A DNA stretch of 13,522 nucleotides from an uncultured Clostridia bacterium (GTDB lineage: Bacteria > Bacillota > Clostridia > Oscillospirales > Oscillospiraceae). The translations under genes and the position numbers were made by a program. The notes beneath the pieces are model-generated. The model searched no databases, was not told the DNA's origin, and was given only the letters and a program-made list of their open reading frames with translations. This document shows, piece by piece, positions 1 through 6,529 of this stretch (positions within the stretch are counted from its first letter, which is position 1; each line of letters begins with the position of its first letter). The stretch spans positions 1-13,522 of the forward strand of contig CALERM010000193.1 of the NCBI GenBank assembly GCA_937907715.1, written 5' to 3'.

Positions 1-401
1 CGCTCGGCTGCGTGTTCTGCATGGTCTGCTGCTGCTTCAAGGGCAGCCATCCGGCAAACGTCTGGCCCATTATGGTCGGCTACGTTGCTGCAAGCTTCGC
101 AGCAAAAGCGCTGTGCAGCGCAATGGGTACTGAGGGCGCGCTTGCCATCAACGCGCAGGCAATCATTGTGGGGCTTTGCTTTGCAAACGGTCTTTCCCCC
201 GTCGCGGGCAAATACGGCTGGCTGACCGGCATCCTCGCCGGTGCGGCGCACTATACGCTCGTCACCTGCGTGCCGCTGCTGCACGGCGGCTACCTGCTGT
301 ATAACGGCGGCTTTACGGGCTGCGTGCTGGCATGCCTGTTTGTCCCCGTGCTGGAGCATTTCTGCAAGACGAAAGAGGAGCGTGCGCAGCTCAAGGCGTA
401 A
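1..401 (+). CDS. DUF1576-type integral membrane protein, C-terminal part (5' truncated)
   Basis: The reading frame is open from the left edge (first complete codon at base 3) to TAA at 399-401, so about 132 C-terminal residues are visible and the true start lies outside. The protein is strongly hydrophobic, with glycine/alanine-rich membrane segments and a short charged cytoplasm-like tail (CKTKEERAQLKA). A cysteine cluster (FCMVCCCFKG) is followed by HPANVWPIMVGY and by a segment with GLSPVAGKYGW. From memory this pattern fits the DUF1576 family of Clostridia membrane proteins of roughly 400 residues, which has no established function. No upstream context can be seen. The next gene starts 20 bases downstream on the same strand, so the two are probably co-transcribed. 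The coding call is secure; the family call is moderate and the function unknown. Confidence 0.75.
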   Translation, partial: LGCVFCMVCCCFKGSHPANVWPIMVGYVAASFAAKALCSAMGTEGALAINAQAIIVGLCFANGLSPVAGKYGWLTGILAGAAHYTLVTCVPLLHGGYLLYNGGFTGCVLACLFVPVLEHFCKTKEERAQLKA

Positions 402-421
402 CTGCCAAAGGAGGTTCTGCC

Positions 422-769
422 ATGTACTACTGCGAGAACTGCCATCTGATCTGTGAAGGTCCGGTCTGCCCCTACTGCGGCAAAACGCCCCTGCGCGCGC
501 CCGAAAACGGTGATTTCTGCTATCTGTCCACCATGGTCTCCCCGTGGGGCGAGGCAATGCAGGAGCTTCTGAAGGGCGCAGGCATCCGCTGTCTGGCCCG
601 GCAGGCACGGAGCGTGCTGTATTCCGTCGCCTTCGGGCAGAACCACGCCGAGCTGGAGCTGTTCGTGCCGTGGGAGGATCTGGAGCAGGCGGCAAGCCTT
701 CAGAAGAGTCTTCTTACCAGCAAGCTGGTGGAAGAAGAAACGCCGGATTCTCCGGACAAACCATCATAA
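422..769 (+). CDS. Small zinc-ribbon protein with DUF2007-like domain
   Basis: This is a 115-residue protein. The start is ATG 422, preceded by a strong site AAAGGAGG at 407-414; an in-frame ATG further upstream would overlap the preceding gene and lacks such a site. Residues 4-19 hold two CxxC knuckles (C4/C7 and C16/C19, ending CPYCG), a short zinc ribbon. Residues from about 35 to 100 resemble DUF2007, a small alpha/beta domain annotated as a putative signal-transducing domain: STMVSPWGEAMQELLKGAGI, then a strand ending ELFVPWEDLEQA. No signal peptide or membrane segment is seen, so it is probably cytoplasmic. It follows the DUF1576-type gene by 20 bases and is likely in the same operon. 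The molecular role is unknown, and a role tied to its membrane neighbour is only an inference. Confidence 0.85.
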   Translation: MYYCENCHLICEGPVCPYCGKTPLRAPENGDFCYLSTMVSPWGEAMQELLKGAGIRCLARQARSVLYSVAFGQNHAELELFVPWEDLEQAASLQKSLLTSKLVEEETPDSPDKPS

Positions 770-772
770 AGC

Positions 773-808
773 AATTGCGCCGCAGAGGAAAGCCTCTGCG
801 GCGCAATT
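773..808 (+). terminator. Perfect 16-bp stem-loop after the zinc-ribbon gene
   Basis: AATTGCGCCGCAGAGG pairs perfectly with CCTCTGCGGCGCAATT around an AAAG loop, starting three bases after the TAA. Its position at the end of an operon suggests termination, but there is no U tract after the stem (it runs into CCGCG). It is therefore not a textbook intrinsic terminator and may act mainly as a 3'-end stabiliser. Confidence 0.6.
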
Positions 809-841
809 CCGCGTGGCAAGAAGACTTTTCGCCACGCGGAA
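807..841. repeat. Second inverted repeat abutting the first stem-loop
   Basis: TTCCGCGTGGC (807-817) pairs with GCCACGCGGAA (831-841), an 11-bp perfect stem around a 13-base loop. The left arm shares two bases with the end of the preceding hairpin, so the two stems stack or compete at their junction. It lies only 7 bases before the -35 box of the next promoter and could be an extension of the terminator region or an operator. The function is not known. Confidence 0.5.
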
Positions 842-848
842 ATTGTGG

Positions 849-878
849 TTGACTTTTATCGTATGTTTGATATATATT
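849..878 (+). promoter_or_regulatory. Sigma-A-type promoter for the hydrolase/rsgA operon
   Basis: TTGACT at 849-854 and TATATT at 873-878 are separated by 18 bases, in an AT-rich patch that stands out from the GC-rich surroundings. A 16-base spacer with TATATA at 871 is also possible. The start point would be near 885, leaving a leader of about 30 bases before the ribosome site. Confidence 0.6.
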
Positions 879-914
879 AGTCATTATAGATCAAACTCAA
901 AAAGGAGCATGCCA

Positions 915-1850
915 TTGAATCTGAAGCAAGAAGCGGATCTGCTGGAGCAGGTCCTGTCCATCGCCGAAACGGACTACGCACAGGCGTACCGGTTTTTGCA
1001 GGACGCCTATGAAAAAAGCCCGGCAGCATACGGACCGCAGACGTTGTATTTTCTCGCCTGTCTCGCCGGCGGCTCGGGGCTTTCGGAGACCGCGCTCGGC
1101 TGGCTGAGGACCGCAATTGACGATAACGGCTGGTGGTATCGCCCGGAGGTGCTGATTGACGACGATCTCGAAGCGCTGAACGGCAACCCTGAATTTCTTT
1201 CCCTGAAAGCCGTCTCCGACGCGCGCTATCAAAAAGCCCGCGAAACGTCGAAGGCGGTCTTTTCCCGGAACGCAAAAACGGCGGAAAACCTGTTTCTTGC
1301 CGTCCACGGCAACACGCAGAACGCCGATACCGCGCGCGAAGATTGGACGCCGGTGCTGGCGAAAAACGACCGCTGGCAGCTGGAAACCATCCAGAGCGCC
1401 GAGCCGGACGGCTGCGGTACGTACCGCTGGAGCTATGATATGATCTCGTTCCTGCCGGTCGCAAGCGTGCTGGAAGCAACGCAGGCGGAAGGCTACGAAA
1501 AAATCGTCTGCGGCGGCTTTTCCGCCGGGTGCGATATGCTGCTGCGCGCGATTTGCTTCACCCCGGCGCGCTGCGACGTGCTGGCGCTGCAAAGTCCATG
1601 GATTCCGGTCCTGCAGGAGCATACGGACGCGCTGATGCGGGCGCTCCGGGAAAAGCACATTGCGCTGCGGATTTTCTGCGGTCTGGAGGATGAAGACTGC
1701 CTGCCGCTTGCGAGGCAGCTCTATGCCGCGGCGCAGGCTGCAAGCCTTCCCGTGATGCTGACAACGCAGGAGCATACCCGGCACCAGTTCCCCGGGAAGC
1801 CTTACACCCTGGAAGATATCTTATCCCCGGGACCGGAGGCGCGCGTATGA
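915..1850 (+). CDS. TPR-like N-terminus plus alpha/beta-hydrolase-fold protein
   Basis: This is about 311 residues from a TTG start at 915. I prefer it over ATG 909 because AAAAAGGAG (899-907) lies 7 bases before the TTG but only 1 base before the ATG. Residues 1-100 are helical and TPR-like, ending in a motif like WWYRPEVLIDDDLEALNGNPEF's core (PEVL..D.DLEAL..NPEF) that often closes such helical repeats. The C-terminal half looks like an alpha/beta hydrolase: a strand into HGN (131-133) for the oxyanion side, a nucleophile elbow GFSAG with S203, acidic residues EDED (258-261) and H290 in RHQF as possible acid and base. No signal peptide is seen. Its stop overlaps the start of rsgA (ATGA, 1847-1850), indicating translational coupling. 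The substrate is unknown; an esterase or peptidase-like activity is plausible but unproven. Confidence 0.8.
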   Translation: MNLKQEADLLEQVLSIAETDYAQAYRFLQDAYEKSPAAYGPQTLYFLACLAGGSGLSETALGWLRTAIDDNGWWYRPEVLIDDDLEALNGNPEFLSLKAVSDARYQKARETSKAVFSRNAKTAENLFLAVHGNTQNADTAREDWTPVLAKNDRWQLETIQSAEPDGCGTYRWSYDMISFLPVASVLEATQAEGYEKIVCGGFSAGCDMLLRAICFTPARCDVLALQSPWIPVLQEHTDALMRALREKHIALRIFCGLEDEDCLPLARQLYAAAQAASLPVMLTTQEHTRHQFPGKPYTLEDILSPGPEARV

Positions 1851-2839
1851 GCGAGCGGCGCGCGCGAGTCATCTCGCAGGAAAAAGGTCTGTATCAGATC
1901 AGCAGCGGCGCAGAAAGCAAGTCCGCCTCCGTCTGCGGCAAATTCCGCTATGAAGCGCAGACCGTCTCCGACTATCCGGCGGTTGGCGATTATGTCCTTG
2001 CCGAGTGGCAGGACGCCGGCTCCCCTGCGATCATCCGCAGCCTGCTTCCGCGCAAAAGCTGCTTTCTCCGGAAAGCCGCCGGCAGCGCGAAGCAGGAGCA
2101 GGTTGTCGCGGCAAACATCGACACGGTGTTTCTCTGCATGTCCCTCAACCAGAATTTCAATCTCCGCCGCCTGGAGCGCTATCTCTCCATCGCGTATGAC
2201 AGCGGCGCAGAGCCGGTGGTAGTTCTGACCAAAGCGGATCTGTGCCCGGACCCGGAAGAGAAAATCGCAGAGGTACGGACCGCCGCGCCCGAGGCAGAAA
2301 TTCTCACCGTCTCGTCTCTTACCGGCGATACGGACGCGGTGCTTGCCTATATCCTTCCGGGCAAAACCGTTGCGTTTCTCGGCTCCTCCGGCGTCGGAAA
2401 ATCCACGCTGATCAACGCGCTGACCGGAACCGATGCGCTTGCTACAGGCGCCATCGGAACCGCCGGCAAGGGCAGGCACACCACCACGCACCGCCAGCTT
2501 CTTACCCTTCCGAACGGCGCATTTCTGATCGACACGCCGGGCATGCGCGAGCTCGGCATGTGGGACAGCGACGACGGCATCGACACGGCGTTTCAGGATT
2601 TGCTGGAGCTGACGCGCGCCTGCCGGTTTTCCAACTGCACGCACACCGCAGAGCCCGGCTGCGCGGTTTTAAAGGCACTGGCAGACGGCACGCTGGACGC
2701 CGGACGCTGGGAATCGTTCCGGAAGCTGAAGCTGGAAAACGCCTCCGCAGCAGAGCGCAGCCGCTATCTGGACGCCAAACGGGAGAAATTCAAGCAGATT
2801 TCGAAAACCAGCAAAGCGAACCGGAAAAGCGGCGGCTGA
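1847..2839 (+). CDS. rsgA: Ribosome small-subunit-dependent GTPase A
   Basis: This 330-residue protein is a circularly permuted GTPase that checks the decoding site during late 30S subunit maturation. The G motifs appear in the permuted order expected of RsgA/YjeQ/YloQ: TKAD (128-131), a G5-like SSLTG (156-160), P-loop GSSGVGKS (179-186), a switch region GKGRHTTTH (207-215) and DTPG (229-232). An N-terminal OB-fold-like region occupies roughly residues 1-75. The C-terminal zinc knuckle is present with C259, C264, H266 and C272. Length and motif set are normal and no key residue is missing. The ATG overlaps the upstream stop by four bases, so translation is probably coupled to the hydrolase gene. 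An intrinsic terminator follows 22 bases after the stop. Clostridia can carry more than one RsgA paralogue, so this need not be the only copy. Confidence 0.95.
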   Translation: MSERRARVISQEKGLYQISSGAESKSASVCGKFRYEAQTVSDYPAVGDYVLAEWQDAGSPAIIRSLLPRKSCFLRKAAGSAKQEQVVAANIDTVFLCMSLNQNFNLRRLERYLSIAYDSGAEPVVVLTKADLCPDPEEKIAEVRTAAPEAEILTVSSLTGDTDAVLAYILPGKTVAFLGSSGVGKSTLINALTGTDALATGAIGTAGKGRHTTTHRQLLTLPNGAFLIDTPGMRELGMWDSDDGIDTAFQDLLELTRACRFSNCTHTAEPGCAVLKALADGTLDAGRWESFRKLKLENASAAERSRYLDAKREKFKQISKTSKANRKSGG

Positions 2840-2861
2840 CCGCAGGCACGCCCATACAAAA

Positions 2862-2904
2862 AGCGATACCCCGGCACGCTCACCGGAGTATCGCTGTATT
2901 TTTA
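2862..2904 (+). terminator. Intrinsic terminator after rsgA
   Basis: AGCGATACCCCGG (2862-2874) pairs with CCGGAGTATCGCT (2883-2895) with a single mismatch around an 8-base loop, followed by a T-rich stretch (GTATTTTTATT). It closes the hydrolase/rsgA operon. Confidence 0.85.
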
Positions 2905-3041
2905 TTCAGAAATGCCGCCAGTGCGAAGCCCGCCGCAGGCGCAAAATATGACCGCGTCGATTTGACAAACACGCCGGGAACCAGCCGGTAAAGCCCCGGA
3001 ACGCCTCCCTGTTTCCGTTCACGCCGATGGTTGGTTTCCTC

Positions 3042-3205
3042 TAGGGTGTATCTGAAAACCCCCAACGCACCCGGACAGCGGGCCTTTTCACGCTGCGCCG
3101 CGTCATTTTTTCTTGAAATACGTCAGTATTCCTGCGAAAAAATGTCTCGCTCAGCGCAAAAAATCCTCGCTGCCGGTCACATCGGGAGTTTTCAGATACA
3201 CCCTA
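3042..3205. mobile_element. MITE-like element with 18-bp terminal inverted repeats and TA ends
   Basis: TAGGGTGTATCTGAAAAC (3042-3059) is the exact inverse complement of GTTTTCAGATACACCCTA (3188-3205). The 164 bases have no transposase. The interior is also an imperfect palindrome: CATTTTTTC (near 3105) faces GAAAAAATG (near 3137), and AATAC GTCA GTATT forms the centre, so the whole unit can fold as one long hairpin. The terminal TA on both sides fits a TA target duplication of the IS630/Tc1-mariner type, but one cannot separate duplicated target from repeat end with a single copy. No transposase gene is visible in the window to supply mobility. Confidence 0.7.
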
Positions 3206-3269
3206 ACCAGCAGCCTTTGAAAAGCTGCCGCTCGGCAGCTTTTCCCTGACCATAAGTTTTTTGCTGGTT
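3205..3269. repeat. Nested inverted repeat abutting the MITE-like element
   Basis: An inner 11-bp perfect stem, GAAAAGCTGCC (3219-3229) with GGCAGCTTTTC (3234-3244) around GCTC, is enclosed by AACCAGCA (3205-3212) and TGCTGGTT (3262-3269). The inner hairpin has A-run and T-run ends on both strands and could work as a weak bidirectional terminator for the minus-strand MATE gene ending at 3436. It shares base 3205 with the right end of the neighbouring element. Confidence 0.55.
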
Positions 3270-3435
3270 CCTTGCAGCATTCATCTCTTCTTTTTGCAAG
3301 ACGGTATTTGCCGCTGCCGCAGATGAACGCCCGGAACCATTTCCTCACCCCTATGGGGCAGCCGGAAATGATACACAAAAACTTCACGCACCGGCATTTG
3401 CGCATTTTCGTGACGCAGCGCTCCTGCATGAAGCT

Positions 3436-4851
3436 TTATGCTTCCTCCGTGTACGCCGCACCGGCTTCCGAGAGCTCGCGGTAGGTCTGCCGGATAAAGA
3501 GAGCTGCAATAAGGAACGTCAGCAGATCCGCCGCCGGGAACGACCACAAAAGACCGTCCAGCCCGAAAAAGATCGGCAGGATAATGGGCAGCGACACGCC
3601 GAAGATGATCTCGCGCGTCATGGAAACTGCGGTAGACGCAAACGCCTTGCCCAGCGCCTGCAAATAGATAAACGTGCCCTTGTTCAATGTCGCCAGCGGC
3701 ATCAGGCACAGGTACGTGCGGAAGCATTTGACCGTGAAGTCCGCATAGTACGCGCTCTCGTTTGCCGCGCCGAAAAGCATTGCAATCTGCAGCGGAAAGA
3801 CCTCCACAATTACCAGCGCGACCACTCCAACAAGGAACTCCGCCAGCAGCAGCTTCGAAAACAGTGCCTTGGCGCGGTCGGTTTTCTTTGCGCCGATGTT
3901 ATACCCCGCAATCGGAATGCAGCCAGCCGCCATGCCGATGGCGATGGAAATCGCAATCTGGAAGAACTTCATGACGATGCCGAGAACGGCAAGCGGAATC
4001 TGCGCATACTCCGGCTGTCCGAAAACAGGGTCCATCGCGCCGTATTTCATGCACATATTCTGCACAGCCGCCATGGAGATGACCAGCGAGATCTGTGCAA
4101 GGAAGCTGGTCAGTCCCAGCATGAGGAACTTCGGGATGAGCTTCCCGTTCAAACGGAAGCTGCTCTTTTTGAGCTTCACGACCTTCATGTGCCGCAGATA
4201 CCAGATGGACAGCGCCGCCGTCAGCACCTGACCGATTACGGTGGCAACTGCCGCGCCCATCATGCCCCAGTGGAAGCCGTAAATGAAAATGGGGTCGAGA
4301 ATCACGTTGGCAATCGCACCGGAAACGGTGGACACCATAGCGAATTTGGGGCTGCCGTCGCTGCGGATGACCGGGTTCATCGCCTGCCCGAACATATAAA
4401 ACGGAACGCCCAGCGTGATATAGAAAAAGTATTCCTTCGCGAACGTATGCGTTTCCTCGTTGACTGTTCCGCCGAACAGGGCGAGTATTGGTTCGCTGAA
4501 AATGAGGTAGATCGCCGTCAGTACGAGGCTGCTGAGCACGCAGAGGACAACGGCATTGCCAACGGACCTGTGTGCGTCCTCGCGGGCGTTTCGTCCCAGG
4601 GCGATGCTCACAAACGCGCAGCAGCCGTCGCCGATGAACACGGCGATGCCGAGCGCCACAACCGTCAGTGGAAAAACGACGGTGTTTGCCGCATTGCCGT
4701 AAGAGCCGAGATAATTGGCGTTCGCAATAAAAATCTGGTCGACGATGTTATAAAGCGCGCCTACCAGCAGGGAGATAATGCAGGGAACGGCGTACTGCCG
4801 CATGAGCTTACCGATACGCTCCGTCCCCAAAAACTGATTTCCGGTATCCAT
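3436..4851 (-). CDS. MATE family efflux transporter (MepA-like)
   Basis: This 471-residue membrane protein has about twelve hydrophobic segments in two six-helix halves, the normal MATE length and layout. MATE proteins export cationic drugs, dyes or metabolites using a Na+ or H+ gradient. The first half has the MepA-type opening: IGKLMRQYAVP, LLVGALYNIVDQIFIA, then NAANTVVFPLTVVALGIAVFIGDG. The chosen start is ATG at 4851, preceded by GGAAAGGTGA and giving MDTGNQFLGTERIGKL; the frame continues upstream without a better site. It is transcribed alone, divergently from a second MATE gene, and convergent to rsgA. Its leader carries two tandem terminator-like hairpins, so expression may be set by premature termination. 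The substrate cannot be read from the sequence. Confidence 0.92.
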   Translation of the reverse strand: MDTGNQFLGTERIGKLMRQYAVPCIISLLVGALYNIVDQIFIANANYLGSYGNAANTVVFPLTVVALGIAVFIGDGCCAFVSIALGRNAREDAHRSVGNAVVLCVLSSLVLTAIYLIFSEPILALFGGTVNEETHTFAKEYFFYITLGVPFYMFGQAMNPVIRSDGSPKFAMVSTVSGAIANVILDPIFIYGFHWGMMGAAVATVIGQVLTAALSIWYLRHMKVVKLKKSSFRLNGKLIPKFLMLGLTSFLAQISLVISMAAVQNMCMKYGAMDPVFGQPEYAQIPLAVLGIVMKFFQIAISIAIGMAAGCIPIAGYNIGAKKTDRAKALFSKLLLAEFLVGVVALVIVEVFPLQIAMLFGAANESAYYADFTVKCFRTYLCLMPLATLNKGTFIYLQALGKAFASTAVSMTREIIFGVSLPIILPIFFGLDGLLWSFPAADLLTFLIAALFIRQTYRELSEAGAAYTEEA

Positions 4852-4870
4852 AAGAATCACCTTTCCTTCC

Positions 4871-4918
4871 AAAAAATAAAAATGCGCAAAACCAGAAGCC
4901 ATCTGGATTTACGCATTT
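4871..4918 (-). terminator. Leader terminator hairpin 2, just before the MATE ribosome site
   Basis: Read on the minus strand, AAATGCG pairs with CGCATTT, then three A-T pairs, then CCAGA with TCTGG around a 5-base loop, with only two single mismatches in the stem. A tract TTTTTATTTTTT follows immediately. This is a good intrinsic terminator, yet it ends about 20 bases before the start codon at 4851, so it would have to be bypassed for the gene to be expressed. That placement suggests attenuation. Confidence 0.75.
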
Positions 4919-5009
4919 CTGCCACACGATCTGTCTATGAACTTTGCCGCATTTCCGCAAAAAAAGCGCGGCGTTTTCTGCAACCGGATTTACGCAGAAA
5001 CGCCACACG
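4903..5009 (-). repeat. Duplicated 26-bp leader sequence, copies 81 bp apart
   Basis: Copies at 4903-4928 and 4984-5009 share GGATTTACGCA and GCCACACG on the plus strand (20 of 26 positions by eye). The four bases TTTC versus GAAA between them differ completely, but each matches its own opposing stem arm, so the copies differ where they pair and agree elsewhere. Each copy forms one arm of a leader hairpin. Confidence 0.65.
4959..5004 (-). terminator. Leader terminator-like hairpin 1 of the minus-strand MATE gene
   Basis: On the minus strand GGCGTTTCTGC (5004-4994) pairs with GCAGAAAACGCC (4981-4970) with one bulged base, around a 12-base loop. GCGC and then seven T's follow. It begins only about 10 bases after the predicted transcript start and is the first of two tandem hairpins in the leader. 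Confidence 0.65.
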
Positions 5010-5019
5010 CTGTAGTTTG

Positions 5020-5048
5020 ATTATAGCCGATGCGGCAGAAAAATTCAA
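5020..5048 (-). promoter_or_regulatory. Promoter for the minus-strand MATE gene
   Basis: On the minus strand TTGAAT (5048-5043) and a perfect TATAAT (5025-5020) are separated by 17 bases. The transcript would start near 5013, giving a leader of about 160 bases that contains both hairpins and both repeat copies. Confidence 0.7.
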
Positions 5049-5100
5049 ATGTTTTTTGGCGGCTTCCCTGCCGGAAACCTGTAAGCTGCAAAATTTTCTC

Positions 5101-5131
5101 TTGACTCTATATCTATTGTAGAGTTTATAAT
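5101..5131 (+). promoter_or_regulatory. MerR-type promoter and operator for the MATE/MerR operon
   Basis: TTGACT (5101-5106) and TATAAT (5126-5131) are separated by 19 bases, longer than the usual 17. Within the spacer lies a dyad, ACTCTA (5104-5109) and TAGAGT (5119-5124). MerR-family activators of the BmrR type bind such dyads between elongated -35 and -10 boxes and twist the DNA to allow transcription. The operon's second gene encodes such a protein, so autoregulation and drug-induced activation are likely. The transcript would start near 5138, about 30 bases before the MATE start codon. Confidence 0.8.
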
Positions 5132-5167
5132 AGAGACAACATCAGACGCAAAGAAGGAACCCTCGCA

Positions 5168-6526
5168 ATGGAAAAGAACTTAACCACCGGCAGCGTCTTC
5201 AAAAACGTGATTTTCTTTTCGCTGCCGTATCTGCTCTCGTATTTTTTGCAGACGCTCTACGGGATGGCAGACCTGTTTATCATCGGGCAGTTTGAAGATG
5301 TCGCAAGCACGACCGCCGTCTCCATCGGCTCGCAGGTCATGCATATGCTTACGGTTATGATCGTCGGTCTTGCGATGGGCACAACTGTCAGCATCGGTCA
5401 GGCAGTCGGCGCGGAAAACCGGAAGCAGGCGGCGCAGGATATCGGGAACAGCACGACGCTCTTTCTGGCAGTGTCTGTCACCCTGACGGCGCTTTTGCTG
5501 CTCCTGGTCCGCCCGATTGTTTCCGTCATGTCGACGCCGGAGGAAGCGGTCAGCGGCACCGTCGCATATCTGACCATCTGCTTTATCGGCATTCCGTTCA
5601 TCACTGCGTATAACATCATCAGCTCGATCTTCCGGGGACTTGGCGACAGCAAAAGCCCCATGTATTTTATTGCCGTGGCGTGCGCCGCCAATATCGGGCT
5701 GGACTATCTCTTTATGGGCGTGCTCCGTCTCGGTCCCGCGGGCGCGGCATTGGGCACAACGGTATCGCAGGCAATCAGCGTCGTCGTGTCTCTGCTTGTG
5801 ATTCTGAAGAGAAAAAGCATCGTTCTGGAAAAGACCGACTTCAAGCCCTGCCGCCCGGTGATGGGAAAAATCCTGAGAATTGGCGTCCCCATTGCTTTGC
5901 AGGACGGCTTGATCCAGGTCGCCTTCATCGTCATTACGATCATTGCCAACCAGAGAGGTCTCCATGATGCGGCGGCGGTCGGCATTGTGGAAAAGGTGAT
6001 CAGCTTCCTGTTCCTGCTTCCGTCTTCCATGCTCTCCACCGTTTCGGCGCTGGGCGCGCAGAATATCGGCGCGGGGAAACCGGAACGGGCAATTCAGACG
6101 CTGCGCTATGCCGTGCTGCTTGCTGTTGGCTTCGGCGTTCTCGTCTCGATTACGATTCAGTTTACGGCAGAGCAGATCGTCGCCCTGTTTACCGACCGAA
6201 GCACGACAGCCGGCGCAGAGGTGGTCCGGCTCGGCGGACAGTATCTGCGCGGCTATATCTTTGACTGTATTTTCGCGGGCATCCATTTCAGCTTCAGCGG
6301 CTATTTCTGCGCCTGCGGCAAATCCGGACTGTCGTTCCTGCACAACATTCTTGCCATCATGCTGGTGCGCATTCCCGGCGTTTATCTGACATCCACGCTG
6401 TTCCCGGCGACGCTTTTTCCGATGGGTCTTGCGACAGCAGCCGGCTCCGCGTGCTCGGTGCTGATCTGCCTGATTGCCTTTGCCGTGATCCAGCGAAAAG
6501 CCGCGCTGCCGCAGGCGGAGGGCTAG
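5168..6526 (+). CDS. MATE family efflux transporter, under MerR-type control
   Basis: This 452-residue protein has about twelve membrane segments and the usual MATE length. Family features include the N-terminal LPYLLSYFLQTLYGMADLFIIGQF, whose core MADLFIIG matches the first MATE helix region, the loop GTTVSIGQAVGAEN, and FRGLGDSKSPMYF at the end of the first half. The second half repeats the pattern with GVPIALQDGLIQ and ALGAQNIGAGKPERA. The start is ATG 5168, with AAGAAGGAA at 5151-5159. It differs clearly from the divergent MATE gene next door and is probably from another subgroup rather than a recent duplicate. The MerR regulator gene follows after only three bases, and the promoter carries a MerR-type operator. 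Export of a cationic or aromatic drug-like compound sensed by that regulator is the natural inference; the actual substrate is unknown. Confidence 0.93.
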   Translation: MEKNLTTGSVFKNVIFFSLPYLLSYFLQTLYGMADLFIIGQFEDVASTTAVSIGSQVMHMLTVMIVGLAMGTTVSIGQAVGAENRKQAAQDIGNSTTLFLAVSVTLTALLLLLVRPIVSVMSTPEEAVSGTVAYLTICFIGIPFITAYNIISSIFRGLGDSKSPMYFIAVACAANIGLDYLFMGVLRLGPAGAALGTTVSQAISVVVSLLVILKRKSIVLEKTDFKPCRPVMGKILRIGVPIALQDGLIQVAFIVITIIANQRGLHDAAAVGIVEKVISFLFLLPSSMLSTVSALGAQNIGAGKPERAIQTLRYAVLLAVGFGVLVSITIQFTAEQIVALFTDRSTTAGAEVVRLGGQYLRGYIFDCIFAGIHFSFSGYFCACGKSGLSFLHNILAIMLVRIPGVYLTSTLFPATLFPMGLATAAGSACSVLICLIAFAVIQRKAALPQAEG

Positions 6527-6529
6527 CAG

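Larger units (their letters stand above)
2905..3435. other. Convergent intergenic region without a convincing gene
   Basis: This is a 531-base gap between the rsgA terminator and the stop of the minus-strand MATE gene. I find no open frame with a ribosome site and family resemblance. It contains the MITE-like element and nested inverted repeat listed separately. The minus-strand frames here (about 61 and 92 codons) run through those repeats and look accidental or degenerate. The stretch 3270-3435 holds no structure I can name. Confidence 0.6.

Noticed and set aside
2880..3065. A 61-codon minus-strand frame that might be a gene remnant cut by the MITE
   Set aside because: It starts inside the element and ends in the rsgA terminator, and I recognise no family. 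There is too little to call a pseudogene.
3151..3429. A 92-codon cysteine-rich minus-strand frame
   Set aside because: It runs into the MITE-like element and through the nested hairpin, and lacks a ribosome site. It is more likely a degenerate or non-coding repeat.
4903..5009. The two 26-bp leader repeats as a CRISPR array or tandem guanidine-II/mini-ykkC riboswitch
   Set aside because: There are only two imperfect copies with no regular spacer set, and the hairpin loops lack the ACGR sequence of that riboswitch class.
4189..5121. A 310-codon plus-strand frame opposite the first MATE gene
   Set aside because: It is antisense to a clear transporter and runs through its leader hairpins, with no family resemblance.
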